DNA from: Mycobacterium deserti
Lineage (GTDB): Bacteria; Actinomycetota; Actinomycetes; Mycobacteriales; Mycobacteriaceae
Reading direction: 5' to 3'
Assembly: GCF_025345615.1 (NCBI RefSeq)
Contig: NZ_JAODWD010000004.1
Span: 372,001-436,000, forward strand
DNA length: 64,000 nt
The stretch's first letter is position 1. Each line of letters begins with the position of its first letter. This document shows, piece after piece, positions 1 to 9,600 of this stretch. The notes beneath the pieces were generated by a model. It saw nothing but the letters and a program-made list of their open reading frames with translations, was not told where the DNA came from and ran no database searches. Position numbers and translations under genes: made by a program.

Positions 1-168
1 GGAGAGCAGGTCAACATGCACATGCCGTACTGGGTCGGGGCAACGGCCGTGCTGCTCGGCGCCGGTGTACTGGCGCTGACGTGGCCGCACCTGCGCGGCA
101 TCGACGCCGACGAGGAGCTCGACGAGATCGCCGAGGCCGAGGCAATCACCGTCGGCAGCGACAGCTAG
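1..168 (+). CDS. C-terminal fragment of a membrane protein (5' end outside window)
   Basis: An open frame runs from base 1 to a TAG at 166-168 and has no beginning in the window. The visible 55 residues hold one hydrophobic helix (PYWVGATAVLLGAGVLAL), then a short acidic tail rich in Glu and Asp. This is what the last transmembrane helix and cytoplasmic tail of a transporter look like, for example an MFS permease, but no family motif is visible. Its stop codon shares the tetranucleotide CTAG with the stop of the convergent lipoprotein gene. Family assignment is a guess; that it is coding is fairly safe. Confidence 0.5.
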   Translation, partial: GEQVNMHMPYWVGATAVLLGAGVLALTWPHLRGIDADEELDEIAEAEAITVGSDS

Positions 169-1244
169 AGCGCGAACGCCACGAACTGGGTGACCTGCTG
201 CGGCGAGAAGTTGTCGTCGCTGACCAACAGCAGCGACTGACGCCCGTCGGGCAACTGCGGTCCCAGGGTGATGCCCTCGATGTTGTCCAACTTCTCGACA
301 GTCGCCGTCAGATCGGCGAGCAAGGTCTTGGTCATGGGCCTCGCCCCGGCCAGCGACGGCCGCGCCAGCACGTCCTCGGCATCGCCGACGCTCACCCGGT
401 AGAGGCGCGCCGCGACGTGCGTGCCGTAGCCGCGTTCGACGGTCAGGAACGTCTGGTCGTCAAGTGCCACCAAATCCGTCAGGCCGTTGTCGCCGTCGGG
501 TCCGGCGCTCACGCGGTCGACTGGGTAGGCGTATTGCGCTGTTGCCGAACGAGTTTCGACGTCGAGCTGGGTGACGCGGGTGAGGGCGCCGTCCGCTTCG
601 GTTGGCAGCGGTCCGTCGGGCGAGCCGGGGCCTTCCATCGCCACCCACAGGTACCGCCCGCTGGGCGTCAACGCGAGTCCCTCCAGTGCGCGGTTCTGCC
701 GGGGGCCCGCCTGACCTGCCGACACGTGCAGCGACGGCGGCAATGCGAATTCTCCGACGTATGCACCGTCGAGCGTGGCGATGCGCACCCACGGATCGAG
801 CAACGCCTCACCCTCCCGCTCGCCCTCACTGGACCAGTACAGGCGCTGCCGCCCGCCGTCGAACGCGATGCCCTCGGGGTCAGGCGGCACCACCGGCGGC
901 CGCGTCGCGGTGTCGAGCGGCGCAAACGGTCTGCCGTCCACGTTGCGCCACGGGTGCGTCGAGACGAACTCAACGCCGTCGATGCCGTTGTCCGACAGCG
1001 TGATGCGCGCCGTGTAGAACCTGGCGGGATTCTTGGCGGAACGGTCGTCGCTGACGATGTAGTACAGCCTGCTACCCGGGTCGTAGCTGATGCCCGACAG
1101 GCCGCCGACCGCCGTCCCATCGAACGTCTCCCCGGGCGTCAGACGCTGCTGGCCCAGATACGTCGGCCCGTCGGGCGGGGGCGTCTCGGCCGTGGCACAG
1201 GCGCCGAGCACCAGACAGCACGCCAGAACGGCGCCGCGCAGCAT
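165..1244 (-). CDS. Esterase-like/phytase-like domain lipoprotein
   Basis: The 359-residue protein has a short N-terminal hydrophobic stretch ending in a lipobox (LGAC, Cys16), so it should be a lipoprotein facing the outside of the membrane. The body carries the repeating blades of the esterase-like activity of phytase family (PF13449): GGLSGISYDPGS, DPEGIAFDG, ALEGLALTPSG, NIEGITL and a terminal LLVSDDNFS. Conserved Glu and Asp in these blades are expected to bind calcium. Substrate is unknown. It lies 4 bases downstream of the VIT-family gene on the same strand, so the two are probably co-transcribed. Confidence 0.8.
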   Translation of the reverse strand: MLRGAVLACCLVLGACATAETPPPDGPTYLGQQRLTPGETFDGTAVGGLSGISYDPGSRLYYIVSDDRSAKNPARFYTARITLSDNGIDGVEFVSTHPWRNVDGRPFAPLDTATRPPVVPPDPEGIAFDGGRQRLYWSSEGEREGEALLDPWVRIATLDGAYVGEFALPPSLHVSAGQAGPRQNRALEGLALTPSGRYLWVAMEGPGSPDGPLPTEADGALTRVTQLDVETRSATAQYAYPVDRVSAGPDGDNGLTDLVALDDQTFLTVERGYGTHVAARLYRVSVGDAEDVLARPSLAGARPMTKTLLADLTATVEKLDNIEGITLGPQLPDGRQSLLLVSDDNFSPQQVTQFVAFAL

Positions 1245-1248
1245 GGCC

Positions 1249-1983
1249 CTAGGTTGTCACAGTGCCGACGAGCATGCCGACCACGTAGGTGGCGGCGACG
1301 GCCACCGCTCCGAGCGTCAGCTGCCGCATCGACGCGAACCACAGCGGTTTCCTGGTGAAACGTGCCGCCAGCGCCCCTGCCACCACAAGGCCCAGCGCGC
1401 CGAACAGCAGGCCCAGCCACAGACTCTCGAGACCGATCAGATAGGGGATCAGCGGGGTGACCGCGCCGAGAGCGAATGTGACGAACGATGAGATCGCCGC
1501 CACATAGGGCGACGGCTTCTCGCGCGGGTCGACGCCGATCTCCTGGACGAGGTGGAAGTTGATCGCCCGGTTCTCGTCACGATGGATCTCGTCGGTGGCC
1601 CGCGCCGCCGTCTCCTGCGTCATGCCCATGTCGGTGAGCATGTCGGTGAGCTCAGCGCGTTCGGCCTGCGGATGCCTCCGGAACGCTCGCCGCTCGACGC
1701 CCACCTCGGATTCGATCTGCTCGTTGGCGGTCCGCACCGACGTGAACTCGCCGAGCGCCATCGAGAAGGCTCCGGCCACCAGGCCTGCGAAACCGCTGAG
1801 AATCACGGTGTGCGCGTTGGCGACCGCGCCCACCCCGGCGATCAGCGCGGTGTTTGACACCAAACCGTCCATGGCGCCGAACGTCGCCGCCCGCAACCAG
1901 CCCCCGCTCACGTCACCGTGCCGGTGGTCGAACTCATGCGGTCGCCACGTTCGGAGTTCCCTGGGGCGATCACCCTGCGTCAT
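1249..1983 (-). CDS. VIT1/CCC1-family transporter
   Basis: The 244 residues show the layout of the VIT1/CCC1 family: two N-terminal membrane helices (about 30-52 and 60-85), a charged cytoplasmic stretch (about 90-155) rich in Glu, Asp and His (EIHRDENRAINFHL), and three C-terminal helices. The second helix has the family feature GAFSMALGEFTSVRT. Family members export Fe(II) or Mn(II) from the cytosol, so a role in metal tolerance is likely. The ATG at 1983 was chosen because it opens the conserved frame; no strong ribosome site precedes it. The phytase-like lipoprotein follows after 4 bases. Confidence 0.85.
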   Translation of the reverse strand: MTQGDRPRELRTWRPHEFDHRHGDVSGGWLRAATFGAMDGLVSNTALIAGVGAVANAHTVILSGFAGLVAGAFSMALGEFTSVRTANEQIESEVGVERRAFRRHPQAERAELTDMLTDMGMTQETAARATDEIHRDENRAINFHLVQEIGVDPREKPSPYVAAISSFVTFALGAVTPLIPYLIGLESLWLGLLFGALGLVVAGALAARFTRKPLWFASMRQLTLGAVAVAATYVVGMLVGTVTT

Positions 1984-2084
1984 GGCTCGATTGAACGCCT
2001 ACCAGTTGTGACGGATCTACTCAGGATCACCTGGGTTTGCGACATCACAGTTTGCCTGGCCTGATCCCGGGCTACCGTCGAGGT

Positions 2085-4055
2085 ATGACCACCACTGCGG
2101 AGCACCTACGCAACACGCTCGACGGTCGCTGGCGCGACGTGAAGAACAGAATGCGGAACGAACTCTCCAGCGAGATCTTCCGTCCGCACTACACGCCCAA
2201 CACTGTGATCGCCCGCACGAAGGTGGGCGAGCAGATGAGGATCATGGCGGCACAAGGCGCCGCCGAGGACGGCTTCAAGAAGGAGTACGGCGGCAACGGT
2301 GACGTCGGCGCTGCCATCACTCAGATCGAGATGCTCGCGATGTCCGACCTGTCGTTGATGGTCAAGGCAGGTGTGCAGTGGGGCCTGTTCGGCGGGGCGG
2401 TCGAGAACCTCGGCACCGAACGCCACCATGAGGCGTACGTCCAGAAGATCATCGACCTCGATCTGCTGGGCTGCTTTGCCATGACCGAGACCGGTCATGG
2501 CAGCGACGTGCAGGCGCTGGAGACGACTGCGACCTACGATCCGGACACGCAGGAGTTCGTCATTGACTCCCCCACCCCCACGTCGCGCAAGGACTACATC
2601 GGCGGCGCCGCTGAAACCGCCCGCGTGGCCGCTGTTTTCGCACAGCTGATCACGCAGGGCGAGGGTCACGGCGTGCACTGCTTCGTCGTGCCGATCCGCG
2701 ACGACGAGGGCAACGACCTGCCGGGCGTGACCACCTCGGACTGCCATTACAAAGGTGGGCTGCCAGGTGTGGACAACGGCCGCATCCAGTTCGACAAGGT
2801 CCGCGTCCCGCGGGAGAACCTGCTCAACAAGTACGCCGATGTGGCCGAGGACGGCACCTACTCGTCACCGATCGAGAATCCGGGCCGCCGGTTTTTCACC
2901 ATGCTCGGCACGCTGATCCGGGGCCGCGTGACGGTCGGCGGCAGCGCGGGCGCCGCCGCGCGCGTCGGGCTCGATATCGCGACACGGTATGCGCTGAAGC
3001 GCAGACAGTTCGAGGCGCCGGGTGACGACAAAGAGGTCCTGCTGATGGATTATCTGGTCCATCAGCGCCGACTGCTTCCGCTGATCGCGAAGTCGTATGC
3101 GTTGCAGTTCGCGCAGAACGAGTTGGTGGCCAAGTGCCACGAACTGCAGACCGCCGAGGAACCCGATCCAGAAGAGCAGCGGGAGTTGGAATCCCGCGCC
3201 GCGGGCCTCAAGGCGGCCAACACCTGGCACGCCACCGCCGCGATTCAGGAGGCGCGTGAAGCATGCGGCGGCGCAGGCTATCTCGCCGAGAACCGCCTGA
3301 TTGCGCTGAAAGCCGACACCGATGTGTTCACCACCTTCGAGGGTGACAATCACGTCTTGACTCAGCTGGTGGCCAAAGAGCTGCTGACCGCCTACGCCGA
3401 CGACATCAAGGGCATGAGTCCGGTTGAATGGGTGCGGTTCGCCGCGAACTTCGCCGGCGAGCGGGTGCTCAAACGCACTGCGGCCGAGACGATCATGCAG
3501 ACCATCCTCGACACCCGACAGGACAACGAAGAGGAAGGCAGCCTGTTCAACCGCGGCACCCAGGTCCAGATGTTCGAGGATCGCGAGCAGTACATGCTGG
3601 CCACGGTGGCACGGCGCCTGCAGGGCAAGTCCAAGGAGATGAGCGCGTTCGACGCGTTCAACTCCGTACAGGATCACGTGCTGCACACCGCGCGGACGCA
3701 CATCGAGCGAATCATTCTGGAGGCGTTCGTCGCCGGTATCGACTCGTGCGAGGACGAGGAGGCCCGCAAGATCCTGAACATGGTGTGCGACCTGTACGCG
3801 CTGTCGGTGATCGAAAAGGATCGGGCATGGTTCATGGAGCACCGTTTCCTGTCCACCGAGCGCGCCAAGGCCGTCACCCGGGGCATCAACGAGCGGTGTC
3901 GCAACCTGCGTCCGTACGCCGAGATGTTGGTCGACGGTTTCGGCATCCCCGAGCAGCTGCGTTACGCGGAGATGCTGCACCCGGAGAACATTCCTGACGC
4001 CGATGAGCACGAAGAGAAAGACGCGACCAGCGCGGGCACCATCGGGCCGAAGTAG
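2085..4055 (+). CDS. Acyl-CoA dehydrogenase/oxidase family protein
   Basis: From the ATG at 2085 the product is 656 residues; a TTG 48 bases upstream stays open, but the family similarity starts at MTTTAEHLRN. The central part shows acyl-CoA oxidase/dehydrogenase signatures: CFAMTETGHGSDVQALET for flavin and substrate binding, the RGRVTVGGSAGAAARVGLDIATRYALKRRQF helix region, and CGGAGYLAENRL followed by TFEGDNHVLTQLVAKELL, typical of peroxisomal-type acyl-CoA oxidases. The length, above the usual 380-400 of FadE enzymes, also fits the oxidase-like branch with an added C-terminal domain. It should catalyse FAD-dependent alpha,beta-desaturation of acyl-CoA; the electron acceptor cannot be read from sequence. 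Confidence 0.85.
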   Translation: MTTTAEHLRNTLDGRWRDVKNRMRNELSSEIFRPHYTPNTVIARTKVGEQMRIMAAQGAAEDGFKKEYGGNGDVGAAITQIEMLAMSDLSLMVKAGVQWGLFGGAVENLGTERHHEAYVQKIIDLDLLGCFAMTETGHGSDVQALETTATYDPDTQEFVIDSPTPTSRKDYIGGAAETARVAAVFAQLITQGEGHGVHCFVVPIRDDEGNDLPGVTTSDCHYKGGLPGVDNGRIQFDKVRVPRENLLNKYADVAEDGTYSSPIENPGRRFFTMLGTLIRGRVTVGGSAGAAARVGLDIATRYALKRRQFEAPGDDKEVLLMDYLVHQRRLLPLIAKSYALQFAQNELVAKCHELQTAEEPDPEEQRELESRAAGLKAANTWHATAAIQEAREACGGAGYLAENRLIALKADTDVFTTFEGDNHVLTQLVAKELLTAYADDIKGMSPVEWVRFAANFAGERVLKRTAAETIMQTILDTRQDNEEEGSLFNRGTQVQMFEDREQYMLATVARRLQGKSKEMSAFDAFNSVQDHVLHTARTHIERIILEAFVAGIDSCEDEEARKILNMVCDLYALSVIEKDRAWFMEHRFLSTERAKAVTRGINERCRNLRPYAEMLVDGFGIPEQLRYAEMLHPENIPDADEHEEKDATSAGTIGPK

Positions 4056-4085
4056 CGTCGGCCGCAGCAGTTTCGCGACGTGTGA

Positions 4086-4562
4086 TTACGAGTTCGGGAT
4101 CGGGTCAAGCGCCTTGAGTTTGCCGTCCTCGATCGAGAAGCGCGCCTGGCCGATACCCGTCGGACAGCACGCCGGCTCCTGACCCTGGCGCCACTGGTAC
4201 TGAACGGTGGCGTTGTCGTTGCCCGTGGGCGTCACGGTGATGTACGGCCGCGGCTCGGGCGTCGGCGTGCCGATCGGCGTGCTGCGGTCGAAGAACAACA
4301 CCTGCTGGGGACTGTCGGAAGCATCTCCCCCGGCGACCACCACCCAGTGCAGACGGCAGTCGGCCGCGTGACCGCGCGACGCCTCCCGCCACTGTCCGGC
4401 CGGCAACCGATTGATCTCATCGGAGATCGCATCCGCAGTCGGACCGTCGGCCGGGGTGCAGGCGACCGACGTCGTCGGTGACGCCGACGGCGGGCTCCAC
4501 CCGCAGCCGACGCAGAAAAGGGCGCAGAGCAGAACCGCGGCGATGATGCCGATACGTCGCAT
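4086..4562 (-). CDS. LppP/LprE-like lipoprotein
   Basis: The ATG at 4562 gives 158 residues beginning with a short signal (MRRIGIIAAVLLCALFCVGC); an in-frame GTG at 4586 would add eight basic residues. The signal ends at a Cys that fits a lipobox loosely (CVGC, with Cys rather than Leu at -3). The mature part has the mycobacterial LppP/LprE pattern: DAISDEINRLP near the start, CRLHWVVVAGG, VLFFDRSTPIGTPTPEPRPYI, and a closing VQYQWRQGQEPACCPTGIG-ARF block. Function is unknown. The gene is convergent with the acyl-CoA oxidase-like gene. Confidence 0.7.
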   Translation of the reverse strand: MRRIGIIAAVLLCALFCVGCGWSPPSASPTTSVACTPADGPTADAISDEINRLPAGQWREASRGHAADCRLHWVVVAGGDASDSPQQVLFFDRSTPIGTPTPEPRPYITVTPTGNDNATVQYQWRQGQEPACCPTGIGQARFSIEDGKLKALDPIPNS

Positions 4563-4720
4563 GGCGCCAAGCCTACGGGCGGTCATCGCGGCATAGCCCT
4601 GAACCGCTCCGAATCACGGGTCGTCAAACCATAGGGGAATCCCTAATTCAAATCATCGAGTCGCTGCTTACCGTCGATTCACCGCCGCAGTGCGGAACTG
4701 GTGAGGGGAGCGAGAATCCG

Positions 4721-5221
4721 ATGAGCAGACTCAAGAAGTCTTCGACGGTGGGGCTGGCGGCCTGTGTATCGATGGTGGTCTTGGCGCCCTATGCCTCCGG
4801 CGCGCCCCTCGATCGCGGTGACGCCGACGGGGACGGGATCGTCAACCACGTCGAGATCAACCAGTACAAGACGAATCCGGACAGCGCGGACAGTGACCGG
4901 GACGGGACGAACGATGCGGACGAGGTATTTCGACATCGAACCGATCCGAACAATCCCAACACCGACGGCGACGGGGAGAGCGACACGTTCGAAATCGCTA
5001 CTGGCACCGATCCGTTGGTGAGCAACCTCGCGCCGAGACCGACCAAGTCGATCGGAAAGAAGCCCCCGCCGACCGAAGAGCGCCCCGACCGGGACGGTGA
5101 CCAACTGTTCGACAGTGACGAAACAGAGGTGTACGGGACCGATCCGGACAACCCGGACACCGACGGCGATGGGATGCGCGACGGCGAAGAAGTCTGGGTC
5201 GGCTCCGATCCGACGGGCTAG
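4721..5221 (+). CDS. Secreted thrombospondin type 3-repeat calcium-binding protein
   Basis: The 166-residue protein has an N-terminal export signal (about 1-27, ending near YASGAPLD), then a chain of acidic loops of the type DxDxDGxxDxxE: DADGDGIVNHVE, DSDRDGTNDADE, NTDGDGESDTFE, then after a Pro/Lys linker DRDGDQLFDSDE and DTDGDGMRDGEE. Each loop is followed by a G-x-D-P-type turn. These are thrombospondin type 3/EF-hand-like calcium-binding repeats. A good ribosome site (GGGGAG) precedes the ATG. It is the first of three closely spaced secreted genes, 31 bases before the next. Calcium binding is inferred; no enzyme domain is present. Confidence 0.8.
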   Translation: MSRLKKSSTVGLAACVSMVVLAPYASGAPLDRGDADGDGIVNHVEINQYKTNPDSADSDRDGTNDADEVFRHRTDPNNPNTDGDGESDTFEIATGTDPLVSNLAPRPTKSIGKKPPPTEERPDRDGDQLFDSDETEVYGTDPDNPDTDGDGMRDGEEVWVGSDPTG

Positions 5222-5252
5222 GCAAAGGGTTGCGATGAGCTGAGGAGAAACG

Positions 5253-5744
5253 ATGACGACTGCTACCGCCTCCATCTCGATCACCCGCACCGTGGTCGCG
5301 GCAGCGACCGCAGCTGCGGCACTCGCGTGGGCCGGCCCCGTTCACGCACGGCCACCGTTTCCGATCGTGCAGCCCGTCGGGGTGGCCAACTGCACCCAGC
5401 CGGAGGGACAACTGTGTCCCGGCATATCGTCCGCGCCACCGATCGACCCCCGAACCCCCACCGTCAAAGTCGATTTCAGCGCCAGCTCCGACCACTGCTC
5501 GGCCATCATCGCCCACATCTTCGTCGACGGAAACGAGTGGGGCAGCAACGTCGTCGCACCCGGTCAAAGCGACGGTGGCCACGAGATTCCGTTGGGCCCC
5601 GGCCAGCACAACATCGGCGTACAGGCCGAGGGCGTCACCGGCGGCTGCAATACCGGAAGGCTGGCCTCATGGGGCGGCACTCTGCGCATCGAAGAGATCG
5701 GCGATCCGTACCGCGGCGACGGCATCTTGCCGCCTCCGGCGTAA
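5253..5744 (+). CDS. Secreted protein of unknown function (163 aa)
   Basis: A signal peptide (residues 1-34, cleavage near VHARP) is followed by about 130 residues with at least four cysteines (NCTQPEGQLCPGIS, DHCSAI, GGCNTG), which suggests a disulphide-bonded, beta-rich secreted domain. An AGGAGAAACG ribosome site precedes the ATG. It sits between two other secreted proteins with gaps of 31 and 45 bases, so it probably belongs to a three-gene operon. I do not recognise the family. Confidence 0.7.
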   Translation: MTTATASISITRTVVAAATAAAALAWAGPVHARPPFPIVQPVGVANCTQPEGQLCPGISSAPPIDPRTPTVKVDFSASSDHCSAIIAHIFVDGNEWGSNVVAPGQSDGGHEIPLGPGQHNIGVQAEGVTGGCNTGRLASWGGTLRIEEIGDPYRGDGILPPPA

Positions 5745-5789
5745 CCGCCCGCTGACACCCGACAACACCCAATCCGACAGGAGCCCGGC

Positions 5790-6644
5790 ATGACTCATCC
5801 ACCCGCGGTGCGGTTCGGCATCGCTGCCGCAGCTGCAACCGTTCTCGTCGTTGCCGTCGGCGTCAGCCCGGCCGCGGCCCAGTCGCTTCCCGCGCCGAAG
5901 CTTCAGAGCCTGCGGTTGGAAGGCACGCAAGCCTACGTCGCGTTCCAGGACCTGAGCGAGGAGGAGAGCGGCTTCACGATCACCGTGCGAGAACGCGACA
6001 ATCCGGACCGAGTGGTCCTCGACCATGCCCCGCTGCCCGGCGGCGGCGCTCCCGGCAGGAACCGCGTCGTCACCCAGCAGGTCGGCAACCTGCCGTCGGG
6101 AGTGCCGCTGTGTGCCTCCGTCCAATCATGGGGGTTGAGCACCGACGGCGGTGTCGCTGAACTCGCCGGGCTCGAAAGGGTTTCGGGGCCCTCGAACACC
6201 GTTTGCGCCGATCCCGCGACCGCGGCCAGCGCCACCGATCTTGCGCTGGAGAACATCAGGGGCAAGGCAGAGCAGCAATGGACGACGGTGCAGAGTCAGG
6301 CGCCCGCCTATCTCGTGGCAATCCGCAATCCCGGCGGGGACGCCACCGGCATCACGGTCGACGTCAGCACCTCGGGCGTGGCGACGCTGTCCGATCAGAG
6401 CGCTGGAGCCGGGGGCTGGACGGCGGCTGGCTTCGCGTGCGCACCCCGCGCCCCCTCTGGGGGTGAGACGGCGGCATTGCGCTGCACGGGAGGCAAACTC
6501 GCGAAAGGTCAAACGACCAGTCCGGCGGTGATCGTCAGGTTCACCGGGCCGGGTAACGGGACCATTCACGCGTCGATCAGCGGACCCGGCGCCGACGCCA
6601 ATCCCGGCAACAACGGCACCGCGCTCAGCGTCCGGGTTCTGTGA
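5790..6644 (+). CDS. Secreted beta-sandwich protein (fibronectin/CARDB-like)
   Basis: The 284 residues start with a signal peptide (cleavage near PAAAQS). Residues about 35-135 have a fibronectin type III-like rhythm (LEGTQAYVAFQDLSEEESGFTITVRE ... LPSGVPLCASVQSWG). Residues about 165-284 resemble a CARDB/DUF11-like domain (YLVAIRNPGGDATGITVDVSTS ... PAVIVRFTGPGNGTIHASISGPGADANPGNN). Such domains mediate adhesion or assembly and are not enzymatic. It is the last gene of the three-gene secreted run, and the large exported glycosidase gene converges on it 53 bases downstream. Confidence 0.7.
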   Translation: MTHPPAVRFGIAAAAATVLVVAVGVSPAAAQSLPAPKLQSLRLEGTQAYVAFQDLSEEESGFTITVRERDNPDRVVLDHAPLPGGGAPGRNRVVTQQVGNLPSGVPLCASVQSWGLSTDGGVAELAGLERVSGPSNTVCADPATAASATDLALENIRGKAEQQWTTVQSQAPAYLVAIRNPGGDATGITVDVSTSGVATLSDQSAGAGGWTAAGFACAPRAPSGGETAALRCTGGKLAKGQTTSPAVIVRFTGPGNGTIHASISGPGADANPGNNGTALSVRVL

Positions 6645-6697
6645 GAGTTCGCAACGACGGCGAAGCCGTTCACTGGACCGATCGATGAACGGTGTTC

Positions 6698-9600
6698 CTA
6701 GGTGCGCAACCGCACGTTCTCCAGGATGATCGTCGTGACCATGCCCATCGCAGGCTTGGCGCTCCAGTCCGCGCGCAGCAGTCCCATATTGGCGGCGTTG
6801 ACGTCGGACTCGGTGTTGTCCTTGATGGTTTGTATGAATGCCGGTCCGGCGAACGCGAGGTTCCGCCAGGTCCGCAGGAAGTCACCGATGAATGCGGCCT
6901 GACTGTCCTCCGACACCAGGTGCGAGGGTTGACCGTATTCGGTCGCCCAGATCTTCTTGTTCCCGTCGCCGTTGGCCACCATCAGCTTGTAGATCTCCTT
7001 GGCCTGCCACAGTGGCGCGTTGATGGTGCTGCCGCCCTTCGAGAACTGCAGGCTGTACAGGTACGGATGGAACGACAACGCGTCGAAGTAGCCTGCCGCG
7101 CCCGCGGCGTACATCTCCTTGACGAACCGGACCGGGTTGGCGGTGAGGTTGAGCCAATCGATGACCGAAGCGACCGAGCCTGCGATCACGACCGCATTCG
7201 GGTCAGCGGCTTTGATTACCGGGTACGCGGCCTTGAGGATCTCGGTGTACTGCGCGGCGTTGGGGCCCGGAGCCCAGAACCCGACGTAGTTCGGCTCGTT
7301 CCAGATCTCGTAGGCCGAGACCTTGCCGGCGTATCGCGTCGCGACCATCCCGGCGTACTCGGCGAACTCGGCCGGGTTGGCCGGCCGGCCGGTGAGTATC
7401 GGAACGTTGGGCACCGAAGCCCAGATCGGCGGTGAGTTCAGCACCGCGAGCACTTCGATGTTCCGTGCGGCGGCGCCGTTGACCGTCCGGTCGACCGCAC
7501 CCCATGACCACCAGTCGTCGAAGGCTTCGACGCCCATCCACGGCACCAGGATCCTGATGTTGGTGACGCCGGCCGCCTTCAGCAGATCGAGGGCCTTGTC
7601 GGTCTCGGCCTGGGTGAAGAAGTACATCTCCTGTGCCGTGACCGCGATGGTGGTGGAGCGCTGGTCCATGGCCGACGTCAGCGGCGGGGCCACCTCGACC
7701 GTGACCGTCACCGAGGTCTTCACTCCCAGAGCATCGGTGACACTGACGGTGAACATGTCGGTGTCGACACCCGCGGTGGCCGCGGCGGCGTACCGGGCGT
7801 CGACATTCGGCACGTAGACGAATGTCCCGGCGGCCGCGTCGACTTTCACCAGGCCCTTGGCCGGCCCCGCTGCCACGGTGTAGGACACGCCGGTGGCGGG
7901 GTTGACCGCCGTGATCTTGCCGGTGACGGTTCCGATCGCGAGTGTCGGATTGGCGGCCTGGTACCCGCTGTTCGCGGGCATCGCCGGTGCGACGGTCAGC
8001 GTCAGCGTCATCGTCGCGGTGCCGCCGTATCCGTCGGTGACCGTGACCTTGACGGTGTCGGTCTTGGTTGCGGTGGTGGCCCCGGGCGCCGCGGCGGCCT
8101 GACGCGCGGGCGCCGTCGGTGTGTAGCTGAACGAACCGTCGGGCTGCATCGTGAGCGTGCCCTTCGCCGCCGCCGTCGCCTTGTAGGTCAGCGTGTCGTT
8201 GTCGATATCGGCGAATTTTACTGTGCCCGTTACCGTTCCGGTGGCGGTGTTGGTGGAGGAGCCGATGGTCGGCGTGCTGGGTATCGAGTTACTGGGCCTG
8301 ATGCTCACCGTGACCGTCTTGACCACGACCCCGCCGTGCCCGTCGTCGACGGTGACGCTGAATGTGTCGACCTTGGCATCTGCGGGTGCGCCGAGTTTGG
8401 CGGCTTGGTGGCGTGCGGTCGCGGTCGGCGTGTAGGTGAACGCCCCGGTGGCGGTGTTGACGACGACTGTTCCCTTCAGCGGGGACGCGGCCGCGGTGTA
8501 GGTGCGGACATCGTTGTTGCCGTCGGTGGCGCTGACCTTGCCGGTGACGACGCCGGTCGTGGTGTTGGGTGTGCCCACAGTCGCCGAGACGACGGGAGTC
8601 TTGTTGGCGGGCAGGATATTAACGGTGACCTGGGCGATGGCCGTCGCGCCCTTGAGGTCGGTCACGGTCACGGAGAACGTGTCTGCGGTGACGTCGGTGA
8701 GCGCGCCGACCTTCGCTGCCGCGTGCCGGGCCGCGGCGGTCGGGGTGTAGGTGAAGGTGCCGTCCGCTCTGACGCTGAGGGTGCCCTTCTTCGGGCCCGT
8801 CGCCACTGAGTACTTGAGCACGTCGCCGTTGTCGGGGTCGGTCCCCTGGACCTTCCCCGTGACCACACCTGTCGTCGGTATGGGGGCACTGAGGTTCGGG
8901 GGGCCGACCTGCGGTGCGCTGTTGGTTGGCGGTAGCGAGACGACGTGCACCGCACCGGAGGCTGAGTCGGTGACGTATAGCTTTGTACCGTCTGCGCTCT
9001 GGACGGCTCGCGGAGCAGTCGAGGGCGTCGCTGTTGGGGTCCGGGTCGCGAACGAGCCGAGCACTGCCCCGGTTGTCGTGTCCAGCGCCCTGACCGCTCC
9101 CCGGGCATCGGTGACGAACAACGCACTGCCGTCACGGCTCACCGTGACGCTTGCGGGCACACCTCCGACGGTGTGGGTGGCGAGGACGGCCCGCGTGGCG
9201 GCGTCGACGACCTTGACCGTGCCGTCCGCCGAGGCGACGTACAGCCGCTTGCTGTCGCCGCTGATCGCCAAAGACGTTGGTGTGCTGGAGAATGTCGCGA
9301 TCACCGCCGAGGACGAACTGCCGACAAGCGCCACCGTACCGCCACCGGCGGCGGTACCGCTGATGACATACAGCTTGGTGCGGTCGGGGCTGATGACGAT
9401 GTCGGTCGGTCGCGCTCCCGTCGGCAGTTTGACGGTGGCTGTGGTCCAGTAGGTCAGGTTGATTTTGCGCAACGTGCCTGCGTCCAGGCTGGTGACGTAG
9501 AGGACGGTTCCATTGGGGTGGATGGTGACGGCGCTCGGCGTCGCGATCGAGAGAGTTTTCACGACGGCGCCAGTCGTGGTGTTCACGACCTTGACGGTGT

